Source of the DNA: JACDBE01 sp051002015
Lineage (GTDB): Bacteria > Actinomycetota > Acidimicrobiia > Spongiisociales > UBA5794
NCBI GenBank assembly: GCA_051002015.1
Contig: JBPCMS010000078.1
Coordinates: 1 to 64,000 of the forward strand
Direction of reading: 5' to 3'
Length of the DNA stretch: 64,000 nucleotides
Made by a program: the position numbers and the translations under genes. This document shows positions 32,673 to 40,956 of this stretch, piece by piece; position 1 is the stretch's first letter; every line of letters starts with the position of its first letter. A model generated the notes under the pieces. That model searched no databases and was not told the origin of the DNA. It was given only the letters and a program-made list of their open reading frames with translations.

Positions 32673-33092
32673 ATGGACCACAAGCACGCCATCGTCGTCG
32701 TCGACCCCTCTTCACATCATGGCGAGGCCGCCATCGACTTCGCCGTCGCCGCGGGGCATCGTCACCTGACCGCCGTCGTCTCGCGCTCCGGGCGGGCGGC
32801 CATCGCGCTGGAGCAGTACGCCGCATCCGAGGAGATCTCGGTGCGGGAGGCGGCCGACGTCTACCTGGAGCAGCTGGTCCACCGGCTCGCCGCCAGGGAC
32901 ATCACCGCCACCGGCATGGCGACCGATGCCCTCGACACCGCCGTCGACCTCGCCTCCTGTGTGGTCGGCGCCAGCGCCACCCTGGTGGCGCTGCCCGCCG
33001 TCACCGGCCACCTCAACCACGATGAGGTGGAGCGGGCATCGCAGATCACCGGCATCCCCGTCGTCCTCGTCCCCATCCCCGTCTCGGTCTGA
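32673..33092 (+). CDS. Small UspA-like alpha/beta protein, uncharacterised
   Basis: A 139-residue protein, possibly a divergent universal-stress-type fold: a first strand HAIVVVDPSSHHGEAAIDFA and a late strand ITGIPVVLVPIPVSV. A classic GxxGxxxxGSxxS nucleotide loop is not visible, so ATP binding is doubtful. ATG 32673 has GGAGG 7 bases upstream. It sits between glmS and acpS, where such a gene is not standard; function unknown. Confidence 0.6.
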   Translation: MDHKHAIVVVDPSSHHGEAAIDFAVAAGHRHLTAVVSRSGRAAIALEQYAASEEISVREAADVYLEQLVHRLAARDITATGMATDALDTAVDLASCVVGASATLVALPAVTGHLNHDEVERASQITGIPVVLVPIPVSV

Positions 33093-33159
33093 GCCCCCGC
33101 CCTCCGGTCGCCCGGCCGAGCGTTGGTGCCCGGTGCGGCGGGCCGATAGCGTTGCGGGC

Positions 33160-33534
33160 GTGAACGTCGTCGGGCTCGGTGTCGATCTGGCCGAGGTGCC
33201 GCGGGTGCGGCACCTGGTCCGCACCTATGGGGACCGCTTCCACGAGCGGTGCTTCACCGATCACGAGTGGGAGTACGCCCACCGCTACGCCGATCCCTCC
33301 GCCCGCCTCGCCGCCCGGTTCGCCGGGAAGGAGGCGGTGATGAAGAGTCTCGGGGCGGGGTGGCGCCGCCTCCACTGGCGCGACATCGAGATCACCGGCG
33401 GGGGGATGCCCCTGGTCAACCTGAGCGGGACGGCTGCGGAGCGGGCCAGGGTCATCGGGGTGACCCGGGTCCTGGTCACCATCACCCACACCGACGACCG
33501 GGCCCTGGTGTTCGCCATCTCGGTGAACGACTGA
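33160..33534 (+). CDS. acpS: Holo-[acyl-carrier-protein] synthase
   Basis: Transfers phosphopantetheine from CoA to acyl carrier protein. From GTG 33160 it has 124 residues, reading NVVGLGVDLAEVPRVRHLV, with the metal-binding Asp in GVDLAEV and the catalytic ARFAGKEAVMKSLGAGW motif. ITHTDDRALVFAI closes the fold. The position between glmS and nnr matches other actinobacteria. Confidence 0.93.
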   Translation: MNVVGLGVDLAEVPRVRHLVRTYGDRFHERCFTDHEWEYAHRYADPSARLAARFAGKEAVMKSLGAGWRRLHWRDIEITGGGMPLVNLSGTAAERARVIGVTRVLVTITHTDDRALVFAISVND

Positions 33535-33537
33535 GCG

Positions 33538-34941
33538 ATGCGGCCGGTCCTCACCCCGGACGAGACGGCCCGGCTCGACGCCGCCGCCGGAGACCAGGTC
33601 GACGTGCTGATGGAGCGTGCCGGTTACGCGGTGGCTCTGGCCGGGGTGCGGATGGGGGCAGGGTACGGCCGACGGGTCACGGTCCTCGCCGGTCGGGGCA
33701 ACAACGGCGGCGACGGCTACGTGGCGGCCAGGCATCTCATGCGCCGCGGCGCCGCCGTCACCGCCCGTCCCTTCGGCCGGCCTGTCGGCGGCGGCGCCGC
33801 CGAGCGGGCGTTGCTCGCCGCCCGCGCCGCCGGCGTGCCGTTCTCGGATCAGCCTCCACCGGCCGATCTCGTCATCGATGCCGTGTTCGGGAGCGGGTTC
33901 CGGGGAACGATGAGCGCCGAGGTGGTCGACGCCGTCGACCAGGGGGCGGTGGTGCTCGCCGTCGACATCCCCAGCGGGGTCGACGCCGCCACCGGGCGGG
34001 TCACCGGCCCCGCCGTCACCGCCCACCGCACCGTCGCCCTGCACGCCCTCAAACCGGGTCACCTGCTCGGCGAGGGGCCGGAGCGGTGCGGGACCGTCGA
34101 GGTGGCCGACATCGGTCTCATCGGTGGAGACCCGGTATTCAAGGTATGCGAAGAGGTCGACGCCCCCCGACCCGCCCGACGGCGCACCGTCCACAAGTGG
34201 TCGGCCGGATCGGTGCTGGTCGTCGGCGGATCGCCCGGGTTCACCGGCGCCCCGCTGCTGGCCGCCACCGGAGCGCAGCGGTTCGGCGCCGGGCTGGTCG
34301 CCATCGTGAGCCCCGGTCGGCTGCAGCCGACCATCTCGGGCCGCACCAGGGGGGTGATCAGCCGCGGCATCGGGGACGCTGACCGGTTCGGCGCCGCCGA
34401 TCTCGACGAGGTTCTGGCGGTGGCGACCCGCTTCGACCTGATGGTGCTCGGGCCCGGGCTCGGGGTCGGCGTCGACGAGTTCGTGCAGCGGCTCACCGTT
34501 GCCTGGGACAAGCCGCTGGTGCTCGACGCCGACGGCCTCAACAGCCTGGGCAGCCCGGACACGGTGACCGGCAGGGTGGCCCCGACCGTGCTCACCCCGC
34601 ACGCCGGCGAGTTCACCAGGCTCACCGACGACCCACCCACGTTCACCGCAGCCTGCGAGCTGGCCGAGGCGACGGGCACGGTGGTGCTGCTCAAGGGTTC
34701 GCCCACCTTCGTGGTCGGCGAGCAGCAGTGGGCGGTCACCAGCGGTGGGCCCGAGCTGGCCTCGGCGGGAAGCGGCGATGTGCTCTCCGGGATGATCGGG
34801 GCGATGTGGTGCCGGGGGCTCGACGCCGAGACCGCCGCCCGGTCCGCCGCCTACTGGCACGGTCGGGCCGGCGCCGATCTGGCCGCCACCACTGCGCTCA
34901 CCGCCGACGATCTCGCCGTCCACATCGGGCGGTTCGCCTGA
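33538..34941 (+). CDS. nnr: Bifunctional NAD(P)H-hydrate epimerase / dehydratase
   Basis: Repairs hydrated NAD(P)H. It has 467 residues: an N-terminal YjeF_N epimerase (about 1-210; VLAGRGNNGGDGYVAARHL, DAVFGSGFRGTM, AVDIPSGVDAATG). The C-terminal ribokinase-like dehydratase (about 225-467) has LVVGGSPGFTGAPLLAA, VLTPHAGEFTRL and the nucleotide loop ASAGSGDVLSGMIGAM. The ATG is three bases after acpS; the stop overlaps the alr start. Confidence 0.94.
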   Translation: MRPVLTPDETARLDAAAGDQVDVLMERAGYAVALAGVRMGAGYGRRVTVLAGRGNNGGDGYVAARHLMRRGAAVTARPFGRPVGGGAAERALLAARAAGVPFSDQPPPADLVIDAVFGSGFRGTMSAEVVDAVDQGAVVLAVDIPSGVDAATGRVTGPAVTAHRTVALHALKPGHLLGEGPERCGTVEVADIGLIGGDPVFKVCEEVDAPRPARRRTVHKWSAGSVLVVGGSPGFTGAPLLAATGAQRFGAGLVAIVSPGRLQPTISGRTRGVISRGIGDADRFGAADLDEVLAVATRFDLMVLGPGLGVGVDEFVQRLTVAWDKPLVLDADGLNSLGSPDTVTGRVAPTVLTPHAGEFTRLTDDPPTFTAACELAEATGTVVLLKGSPTFVVGEQQWAVTSGGPELASAGSGDVLSGMIGAMWCRGLDAETAARSAAYWHGRAGADLAATTALTADDLAVHIGRFA

Positions 34942-36062
34942 TGAGACCGACCTGGGTGGAGATCGACCTTGACGCCATCGCCCACAACGTCGCCCTGATC
35001 GCCGCCGAGGTGGCCCCCGCCTTCCTGTGCGCCGTGGTCAAGGCGGATGCTTACGGCCACGGCGACGTCCCCGTTGCCGAGACCGCCCTCGCCTCCGGCG
35101 CCTCCCGGCTGGCGGTGGCGTTGGTGGAGGAGGGCGTCCGGTTGCGCGAGGCCGGCATCGAGGCGCCGATCCTGGTGCTGTCCGAGCCGGACCCGGGCGA
35201 CGCAGGCGAGCTGTCGGCCTGGGGGCTCACCCCTTCGGTCTACACCACCCGGTTCGTGCATGCGCTGGCCGCCACCGGGGCGCTCCACAACGTCCATCTC
35301 AAGGTCGACACCGGGATGCACCGGGTGGGCGCCGACCCCGGCCACGTCGGGGGACTGGCGGACGCCATCGCCGCCTCCCCGAACCTGACCCTCGAGGCGG
35401 TGTGGACCCATTTCGCCGTCTCCGAGGAGGACGCCGACTACACCGCGGCGCAGATCGGCCGGCTGGGCGCCACCCTCGAGATGCTCGCCGCCGCCGGCCA
35501 CCATCCTCGGCTGGTCCACGCCGCCAACACGGCGGGGGCCATCGGCCGCACCGACGCCCGGTTCGACATGGTGCGTGCCGGGCTCGGCATCTACGGGATG
35601 CGGCCCGCCCCGGCCACCGCACCCCACCTCGACCTGAGGCCGGCGATGCGGGTGGTGTCCCACATCACTTTGCTCAGGCGTCTCGGGGCGGGCAGACGTC
35701 CCTCCTACGGCAGGCGCCGTCCGCTGCCGGCCGACGCCTGGGTGGCCACGGTCCCCATCGGGTACGCCGACGGTGTCTCCAGGAGGTTGTCGGCGATCGG
35801 TGGCGAGGTCCTGATCGGCGGTCGCCGTCATCCATTCGCCGGCAGGGTGACCATGGATCAGGTGGTCGTGGACGTCGGCGACGCCACGTTCGACATCGGG
35901 GACGAGGTGGTGCTGCTGGGGGCGCAAGGGAGCGAGCGGATCAGCGCCGAGGAATGGGCGGGCGCCCTGGACACGGTCAACTACGAGATCGTGTGCCGGT
36001 TCGGGCCCAGGCTTCCCCGGCGCTACCTACCGTTTCTTAGGACCGAAACGCATCACACATGA
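34941..36062 (+). CDS. alr: Alanine racemase
   Basis: Makes D-alanine for peptidoglycan, PLP-dependent, 373 residues. The PLP lysine is Lys34 in AVVKADAYGHG, and the TIM barrel includes HLKVDTGMHRVG. The second catalytic base, Tyr, is in ATVPIGYADGVSRR, and VTMDQVVVDVGD is in the C-terminal domain. The ATG overlaps the nnr stop. Its last ten codons and stop are formed by the left arm and loop of a repeated hairpin (36033-36082), giving an odd FLRTETHHT end that is probably repeat-derived. Confidence 0.95.
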   Translation: MRPTWVEIDLDAIAHNVALIAAEVAPAFLCAVVKADAYGHGDVPVAETALASGASRLAVALVEEGVRLREAGIEAPILVLSEPDPGDAGELSAWGLTPSVYTTRFVHALAATGALHNVHLKVDTGMHRVGADPGHVGGLADAIAASPNLTLEAVWTHFAVSEEDADYTAAQIGRLGATLEMLAAAGHHPRLVHAANTAGAIGRTDARFDMVRAGLGIYGMRPAPATAPHLDLRPAMRVVSHITLLRRLGAGRRPSYGRRRPLPADAWVATVPIGYADGVSRRLSAIGGEVLIGGRRHPFAGRVTMDQVVVDVGDATFDIGDEVVLLGAQGSERISAEEWAGALDTVNYEIVCRFGPRLPRRYLPFLRTETHHT

Positions 36063-36082
36063 CGCGTTTCGGTCCTAAGAAA
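36033..36082. repeat. Perfect 19-bp inverted repeat, hairpin family copy 1
   Basis: TTTCTTAGGACCGAAACGC (36033-36051) is followed after 12 bases by its exact complement (36064-36082). A second, slightly diverged copy lies at 46163-46212. The AT-rich ends stand out against the GC-rich surroundings. Here it covers the alr stop and could terminate transcription in both directions. The two-copy occurrence points to a mobile or REP-like element. Confidence 0.9.
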
Positions 36083-36159
36083 AGGGGGGTGGCCACCCGG
36101 TACCCTCCTTCCGTGACGTCCACCGAGCCGGCTTGGAGCGCAGGGTTGGAGATGCGGTC

Positions 36160-37056
36160 GTGATCGAGGGCGGCACCCTCACTTCGGTGCCGGGGGTGGA
36201 GGTGGGGCATTGGACCGACCTGGTCGCCCGCACCGGGGTAACCGTGATCACCTTCCCCGAGCCCAACCATGCCGCCGTCGAGGTGAGGGGCGGCGCCCCG
36301 GGGAGCAGGGAGACCGCGGTGCTCGGCCACGGCATGCGGGTGGAGACCATCCAGGCACTGGTGTTCTCCGGCGGATCGGCCTTCGGGCTGGCATCGGTCG
36401 ACGGGGTGATGCGCCGTCTCGAGGCCGACGGCAGGGGTCATCCCACCCTGGTGGGGAGGGTTCCGATCGTCCCCGCCGCCGTGATCTACGACCTGGCGGT
36501 TGGCGACCCGACGGTGCGGCCCGGCCCGGACGAGGGGGCCGCCGCCTACGACGCCCGCCGCCGTCATCCGGTGGCGATGGGACGGGTGGGGGCCGGTGCG
36601 GGCGCCTCGGTGGCCGGATGGCGCGGTCCGGAGGCCCGCGGCGACGGCGGCATCGGATCGGCGGCGGTCGTCTGTGGTGACGTCACCGTCGGCGCCCTGG
36701 TGGTGGTCAACGCCGTCGGCGACGCCTTCACCCTCGAAGGCGAGCCGCTCACCGGCGGGCCCCACGTGCCCGGCCCGAGCCCGGTGCGCCCTGCCGCCAT
36801 CGAGCAGACCACCCTGGTGGCGGTGGCGGTTGACGGCCTGCTCTCCAGGGCGGAGCTGTCGAGGACGATCGTGCGCAGCCACGATGCCCTCGGGGCGTGC
36901 TTCCGTCCCGCCCACACCCGCTTCGACGGGGACGCCGTGTTCGCGGTGGCTTGTGGCGGGACCGCCTGCGACGTCGACGCCGTCGCCGAGGCCGCGTTCG
37001 AGGCGACCGGGCGGGCCATCGAGGCGGCGGTCAGGGCGGGGAAGGGGGCTTGGTGA
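36160..37056 (+). CDS. P1 family (DmpA/S58) self-processing aminopeptidase-like protein
   Basis: A 298-residue protein of the DmpA/Ntn-type S58 family, whose members autocleave between Gly and Ser. The expected site is GGIG-SAAVVCGDV, with Ser167 as the nucleophile. The N-terminal SVPGVEVGHWTD, the FSGGSAFGLASVDGVMRRLE block and MGRVGAGAGASVA are typical. GTG 36160 is chosen; a TTG at 36133 would add nine residues. The substrate is probably N-terminal amino acids or beta-peptides, inferred. The stop overlaps the next gene. Confidence 0.88.
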   Translation: MIEGGTLTSVPGVEVGHWTDLVARTGVTVITFPEPNHAAVEVRGGAPGSRETAVLGHGMRVETIQALVFSGGSAFGLASVDGVMRRLEADGRGHPTLVGRVPIVPAAVIYDLAVGDPTVRPGPDEGAAAYDARRRHPVAMGRVGAGAGASVAGWRGPEARGDGGIGSAAVVCGDVTVGALVVVNAVGDAFTLEGEPLTGGPHVPGPSPVRPAAIEQTTLVAVAVDGLLSRAELSRTIVRSHDALGACFRPAHTRFDGDAVFAVACGGTACDVDAVAEAAFEATGRAIEAAVRAGKGAW

Positions 37057-37703
37057 CCCCCGAGGAGCGGGCGCAGGCACTGGCCATCCTCGGCGCCGAA
37101 GCCTCGGTGTGCGTCGCCTGCCGGCTTGCTGCCGGCCGTACCAACGTGGTGTTCGGGTCGGGCGATCCGGACGCAGACCTGATGATCGTCGGCGAAGGCC
37201 CCGGAAAGCGCGAGGACGAGCAGGGTCTTCCCTTTGTCGGGCCCTCGGGCAAGCTGCTCGACGAGCTGCTCGACGAGATCGGGCTCACCAGGACCGAGGG
37301 GGTCTACATCGCCAACGTGGTGAAGTGCCGGCCCCCCGGGAACCGGGACCCGTTGACGGACGAGATCGACGCCTGCAAGGGCTACCTGCGCCGCCAGATC
37401 GAGCTGGTCGACCCCAAGGTGGTGCTCACCCTGGGCAACGCCTCCACCAAGCTGCTGCTCCGCACCGAGCTGGGGATCACCCGGCTCAGGGGACGCCCCT
37501 ACCAATGGTGGGGGGGCCGCCAGCTGGTCCCGACGTTCCATCCCGCCGCCGCCCTCAGGGGGAGTGCGCGGGTGCTCGAGGAGATGCGGTTCGACCTCGC
37601 CATCGTCCGCCAGGTGATCGACGGGACCTATCCGGGGCTGCGTCCTACCGATCCCGAGCGTGCGGCCGATCCGGATCCAACCCAGCTCGACCTGTTCGGA
37701 TGA
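37053..37703 (+). CDS. Uracil-DNA glycosylase, family 4 (iron-sulfur)
   Basis: Removes uracil from DNA. The 216 residues carry the family-4 motifs GEGPGKREDEQGLPFVGPSG and the C-terminal FHPAAAL. Four cysteines fit a 4Fe-4S cluster: Cys20 and Cys23 (CVAC), one in VKCRPPGNRDP and one in DACKGY. GTG 37053 overlaps the preceding stop. The final DPTQLDLFG tail resembles other bacterial family-4 enzymes. Confidence 0.92.
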   Translation: MTPEERAQALAILGAEASVCVACRLAAGRTNVVFGSGDPDADLMIVGEGPGKREDEQGLPFVGPSGKLLDELLDEIGLTRTEGVYIANVVKCRPPGNRDPLTDEIDACKGYLRRQIELVDPKVVLTLGNASTKLLLRTELGITRLRGRPYQWWGGRQLVPTFHPAAALRGSARVLEEMRFDLAIVRQVIDGTYPGLRPTDPERAADPDPTQLDLFG

Positions 37704-37782
37704 CCGGCCGGGATGACGCAGCGTCCGGGGGGCGGGCCGGGCGGTAGTCTGACACCCACCGGCCAGGCAGCAGGACCGCAGC

Positions 37783-38265
37783 ATGACCTCGATCCCATCA
37801 TCCGACCCGGCCGGCGTGGTCTTGACCACCGCCCTACCCTCCGAGACCGTCGCCGTCGGCAGGCGCCTCGCCGGGCTGCTCCGACCGGGCGACGTGGTGC
37901 TGTTGGTCGGCCCATTGGGAGCAGGCAAGACGCAGGTGGCGGCCGGGGTAGCAGACGGGCTCGGGATCGACGATCCGGTCAGCAGCCCCAGCTTCGTCAT
38001 CGTCCGCAGCTATGTCGGCTTCCTGCCCCTCCACCACGCCGACGTCTACCGACTCGGCTCCACGGCGGAGTGGGATGACCTGGACCTGCTCACCATGGCC
38101 GCCGACGGGGTGCTGCTGGTCGAGTGGGGCAACGCCGTCGCCGGTGCCGTCCCCGACGACCACCTCGTCGTCGACATCGCCATGGTCGGCGACCATGAGC
38201 GCAGCATCGCCTTCATCCCGCACGGGGGATGGTCCTCGCGGCCGCTGTGGGAGCTGAGCGTATGA
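37783..38265 (+). CDS. tsaE: tRNA threonylcarbamoyladenosine biosynthesis ATPase TsaE
   Basis: ATPase of the t6A37 tRNA modification complex with TsaB and TsaD. It has 160 residues, with the Walker A GPLGAGKTQVAAG, the SSPSFVIVRSYVGFLPLHHA region and LLVEWGNAV. The stop overlaps the tsaB start by four bases. The tsaE-tsaB-rimI-tsaD order is typical. Confidence 0.93.
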   Translation: MTSIPSSDPAGVVLTTALPSETVAVGRRLAGLLRPGDVVLLVGPLGAGKTQVAAGVADGLGIDDPVSSPSFVIVRSYVGFLPLHHADVYRLGSTAEWDDLDLLTMAADGVLLVEWGNAVAGAVPDDHLVVDIAMVGDHERSIAFIPHGGWSSRPLWELSV

Positions 38266-38978
38266 GGATCCTCGCCATCGAGACGTCGACGGCCGCCAGT
38301 TCGGTAGCCATCGGTCGGCACGGCAAGCTGGCCTCGATGGCGCTCGAGGTCGACGCCCGTGGCCATCTCGGGTTCCTGGCCGGCGCCATCGACTTCTGCT
38401 TCGCTCAGGCCGGATGGTCGCCCCCCGACATCGACGCCGTCACCGTCGACATCGGCCCGGGCCGCTACACCGGGCTGCGCGCCGGCATCTCGTCGGCGCA
38501 GGGGATCGCCGCCGCCATCGGGGCGCCGCTGATCACGGTGAGCTCGCTGACGGTGCTGGCGCTGCGGGCCGCAACCGGAAGACGCCGCATCTGGCCCGTC
38601 GTCGACGTGCGCCGGGGGCAGATCGCCACCCAGCCGTTCCAGCCGGTGCCGGGGGGCGTGGTGTCGGCCGGCAGCCCCGAGGTGGTGAGCCCCGACGACC
38701 TGCGCGGCCTCCTCGACGCCGACCCCGAGGACACCCTGGTGGTGGGCGACTGGGAGTCGATTCCGGAGGCGACCTTCCTCGGGCTGCACCGTGCCAAGAA
38801 GGGCCGTCCCCGCTATCCCTCCGCAGACGTGCTGCTCGAGATCGGCGAGATCAAGGCCTGCCGCGACGATTTCACCCCACCGGAGCGGGTCAGGCCGATG
38901 TACCTGCGCGAGCCCGACGCCACGATCAACTGGGCCGAGATCAGGGACGAGGGCTTCTGGCCGGAGGCGGCGTCGTGA
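38262..38978 (+). CDS. tsaB: tRNA threonylcarbamoyladenosine biosynthesis protein TsaB
   Basis: TsaD partner in t6A synthesis, an ASKHA-fold protein of 238 residues. ILAIETSTAASSVAIG at the N-terminus and VDIGPGRYTGLRAGISSAQG are the family hallmarks. ATG 38262 overlaps the tsaE stop; an upstream in-frame ATG lies inside tsaE. Its stop overlaps the rimI start. Confidence 0.93.
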   Translation: MRILAIETSTAASSVAIGRHGKLASMALEVDARGHLGFLAGAIDFCFAQAGWSPPDIDAVTVDIGPGRYTGLRAGISSAQGIAAAIGAPLITVSSLTVLALRAATGRRRIWPVVDVRRGQIATQPFQPVPGGVVSAGSPEVVSPDDLRGLLDADPEDTLVVGDWESIPEATFLGLHRAKKGRPRYPSADVLLEIGEIKACRDDFTPPERVRPMYLREPDATINWAEIRDEGFWPEAAS

Positions 38979-39514
38979 ACGCCGCCGACCCGGTCGAGCT
39001 GACCGATGCCGTCCCGGTCCCTGTGATCCGACCCATGGCGCTCACCGACCTCGACCGGGTGCTCGCCCTGGAGCGGGCGATCTACCCCAACCCGTGGACC
39101 GAGGGCATCTTCCGTGACGAGCTGGCGGCCTCGGGGCGGGTGTACCTCGTCGCCGAGGCCGAGGGCAAGGTGGCCGGATTCGCCGGGATGATGGTCATCG
39201 GCGATGACGGCCACATCACCACCGTGGCGGTGGACCCGGTGCGCCGCCGCCACCGGCTGGCCACCAGGCTGATCTACGAGTTGGTCGGCCACACCCTGGC
39301 GGCGGGGGCCCGCCACCTCACCCTCGAGGTGCGGATGTCGAACCGCTCGGCGCAACGGCTCTACTCCCGCTTCGGCATGGCTCCCGTGGGGGTGCGCAAG
39401 GACTACTACGTCGAGGAGGACGCCCTGATCATGTGGGTGTCCGACATCGACCAGCCCGAGTACCTCGACCGCCTCGCCGCCATCCGGTCCGACCTGGGAA
39501 TGCCCCTTGGCTGA
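38975..39514 (+). CDS. rimI: Ribosomal-protein-alanine N-acetyltransferase (GNAT)
   Basis: A 179-residue GNAT acetyltransferase. ITTVAVDPVRRRHRLATRLI is the acetyl-CoA-binding motif, and LEVRMSNRSAQRLYSRFGM is typical of RimI. By family it acetylates the N-terminal Ala of S18. The position between tsaB and tsaD supports the call. GTG 38975 overlaps the tsaB stop; its end overlaps tsaD by eight bases. Confidence 0.9.
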   Translation: MNAADPVELTDAVPVPVIRPMALTDLDRVLALERAIYPNPWTEGIFRDELAASGRVYLVAEAEGKVAGFAGMMVIGDDGHITTVAVDPVRRRHRLATRLIYELVGHTLAAGARHLTLEVRMSNRSAQRLYSRFGMAPVGVRKDYYVEEDALIMWVSDIDQPEYLDRLAAIRSDLGMPLG

Positions 39515-40526
39515 TCCCGCCGGCGGTCCGATCATCCTCGGGATCGAGACCAGCTGCGACGAGACCGCGGTCGGGGTGGTCTCGGGAATGCGGATGCTCT
39601 CGTCGGTGCTGTCCAGCCAGGTCGACGCCCACGCCCGCTTCGGCGGGGTGGTCCCCGAGGTGGCGGCACGGGCCCACATCGAGGCGATCCGTCCCCTGGT
39701 CCACGACGCCCTGCGCCAGGCGGGGATCCACCAGGCCCAGCTGGATGCCATCGCCGCCACCCAGGGCCCGGGTCTGGTCGGCTCGCTCGTGGTCGGGTTC
39801 GGGTTCGCCAAGGCCTTCGCCTGGAGCCTGGGCAAACCCTTCCTGGCGATCGACCACATGGAGGGTCATCTCTTTGCCCCCCGGCTCGAGCACGCCGGGT
39901 ACCAGCCTCCCGCCGTCGTCCTCCTCGCCTCGGGTGGGCACAGCCAGATCATCCACGTTCCCGAGTGGGGAAGCTACGAGGAGATGGGCAGGACCATCGA
40001 CGACGCCGCCGGCGAGGCGTTCGACAAGCTGGCGCGGTTCATGGGTCTGGGCTATCCCGGGGGACCGGTCATCGACCGCATCTCCGCCGCCGGGGACCCG
40101 ACCGCCATCGCCTTCCCCAGGGCGCTGCGGGACCGGCCCTTCGACCTGTCGTTCTCCGGGCTGAAGACGTCGGTGACCACCTACCTGACCAGGGCCAAGC
40201 AGGCGGGCGAGCTGCCTGCGGTCGAGGACGTCGCCGCCTCGATCCAGGAGGCGATCGTCGATGTGCTGGTCGAGAAGACCTTCAACGCGGTCGAGGCCAT
40301 CGGGGCCGGGACGGTGGCCGGTGGGGGAGGGGTGCTGGCCAACACCAGGCTGCGGCAACGACTCGCCGAGGAGGCCGCAGACCGTGGGGTCGAGCTGTAC
40401 CTGCCGGCACCGTCGCTGTGCACCGACAACGGGGCGATGATCGCCGCCGCCGCCTCCTTCCGGCTGGGCCGGGGGGCCCGGTCGGGATGGGGAGCGGACG
40501 TCGACCCAGGGCTCCGTCTCGGCTGA
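39507..40526 (+). CDS. tsaD: tRNA N6-adenosine threonylcarbamoyltransferase TsaD
   Basis: Transfers threonylcarbamoyl to A37 of tRNA. It has 339 residues; IILGIETSCDETAVGVV opens the ASKHA fold, the metal-binding HMEGH occurs in IDHMEGHLFA, and LLASGGHSQI and GGPVIDRI are conserved. TTG 39507 is the likely start, overlapping rimI. A 119-base gap with a CIRCE operator follows. Confidence 0.95.
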   Translation: MADPAGGPIILGIETSCDETAVGVVSGMRMLSSVLSSQVDAHARFGGVVPEVAARAHIEAIRPLVHDALRQAGIHQAQLDAIAATQGPGLVGSLVVGFGFAKAFAWSLGKPFLAIDHMEGHLFAPRLEHAGYQPPAVVLLASGGHSQIIHVPEWGSYEEMGRTIDDAAGEAFDKLARFMGLGYPGGPVIDRISAAGDPTAIAFPRALRDRPFDLSFSGLKTSVTTYLTRAKQAGELPAVEDVAASIQEAIVDVLVEKTFNAVEAIGAGTVAGGGGVLANTRLRQRLAEEAADRGVELYLPAPSLCTDNGAMIAAAASFRLGRGARSGWGADVDPGLRLG

Positions 40527-40556
40527 GCGGCGGCCGGCAGACAAGGGCAGGATCCG

Positions 40557-40583
40557 TTAGCAGTCTGGCTCGACGAGTGCTAC
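40557..40583 (+). promoter_or_regulatory. CIRCE operator (HrcA site) and promoter of groES-groEL
   Basis: TTAGCAGTC - 9 bases - GAGTGCTAC matches the CIRCE consensus (TTAGCACTC-N9-GAGTGCTAA) at 16 of 18 positions. TTAGCA (40557-40562) and TACACT (40581-40586), 18 bases apart, form a possible promoter that the operator overlaps. An additional GACTGCTAA at 40605-40613 is the exact complement of the left half-site. HrcA repression of the chaperonin operon is the known role. Confidence 0.9.
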
Positions 40584-40645
40584 ACTCTGGCATTCGCAGG
40601 CGCCGACTGCTAACTCATCGGCGCTTACTGTCAGGAGGAGTCAAC

Positions 40646-40939
40646 ATGAAGCTGAATCCCCTGGGCGACCGCATCGTGGTCAAGCCCAAGGACGAGGACG
40701 AGAGCCGCACCCCGAGTGGGCTCGTCATCCCGGACACCGCCAAGGAAAAGCCGCAACTCGGTGAGGTTCTTGCGGTTGGACCCGGGTCCTGGAACGAGGC
40801 CGGCACCGACCGTGTCGCCCTCGACGTATCGGTCGGCGATCTCGTCTTCTACTCCAAGTACGGAGGCACCGAGGTCAAGGTCGACGGTGAGGAATACCTG
40901 ATCCTGTCGGCGCGCGACGTGCTCGCCGTGCTGGCCTGA
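40646..40939 (+). CDS. groES: Co-chaperonin GroES
   Basis: The 97-residue lid of the GroEL folding chamber. It reads MKLNPLGDRIVVKPKDEDES, then RTPSGLVIPDTAKEKPQLGE, with the mobile loop in between, and ends with VDGEEYLILSARDVLAVL. AGGAGG lies 7 bases before ATG 40646. It is under the CIRCE operator, 17 bases upstream of groEL. Confidence 0.97.
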   Translation: MKLNPLGDRIVVKPKDEDESRTPSGLVIPDTAKEKPQLGEVLAVGPGSWNEAGTDRVALDVSVGDLVFYSKYGGTEVKVDGEEYLILSARDVLAVLA

Positions 40940-40956
40940 GAGGAGATCGACAACAT

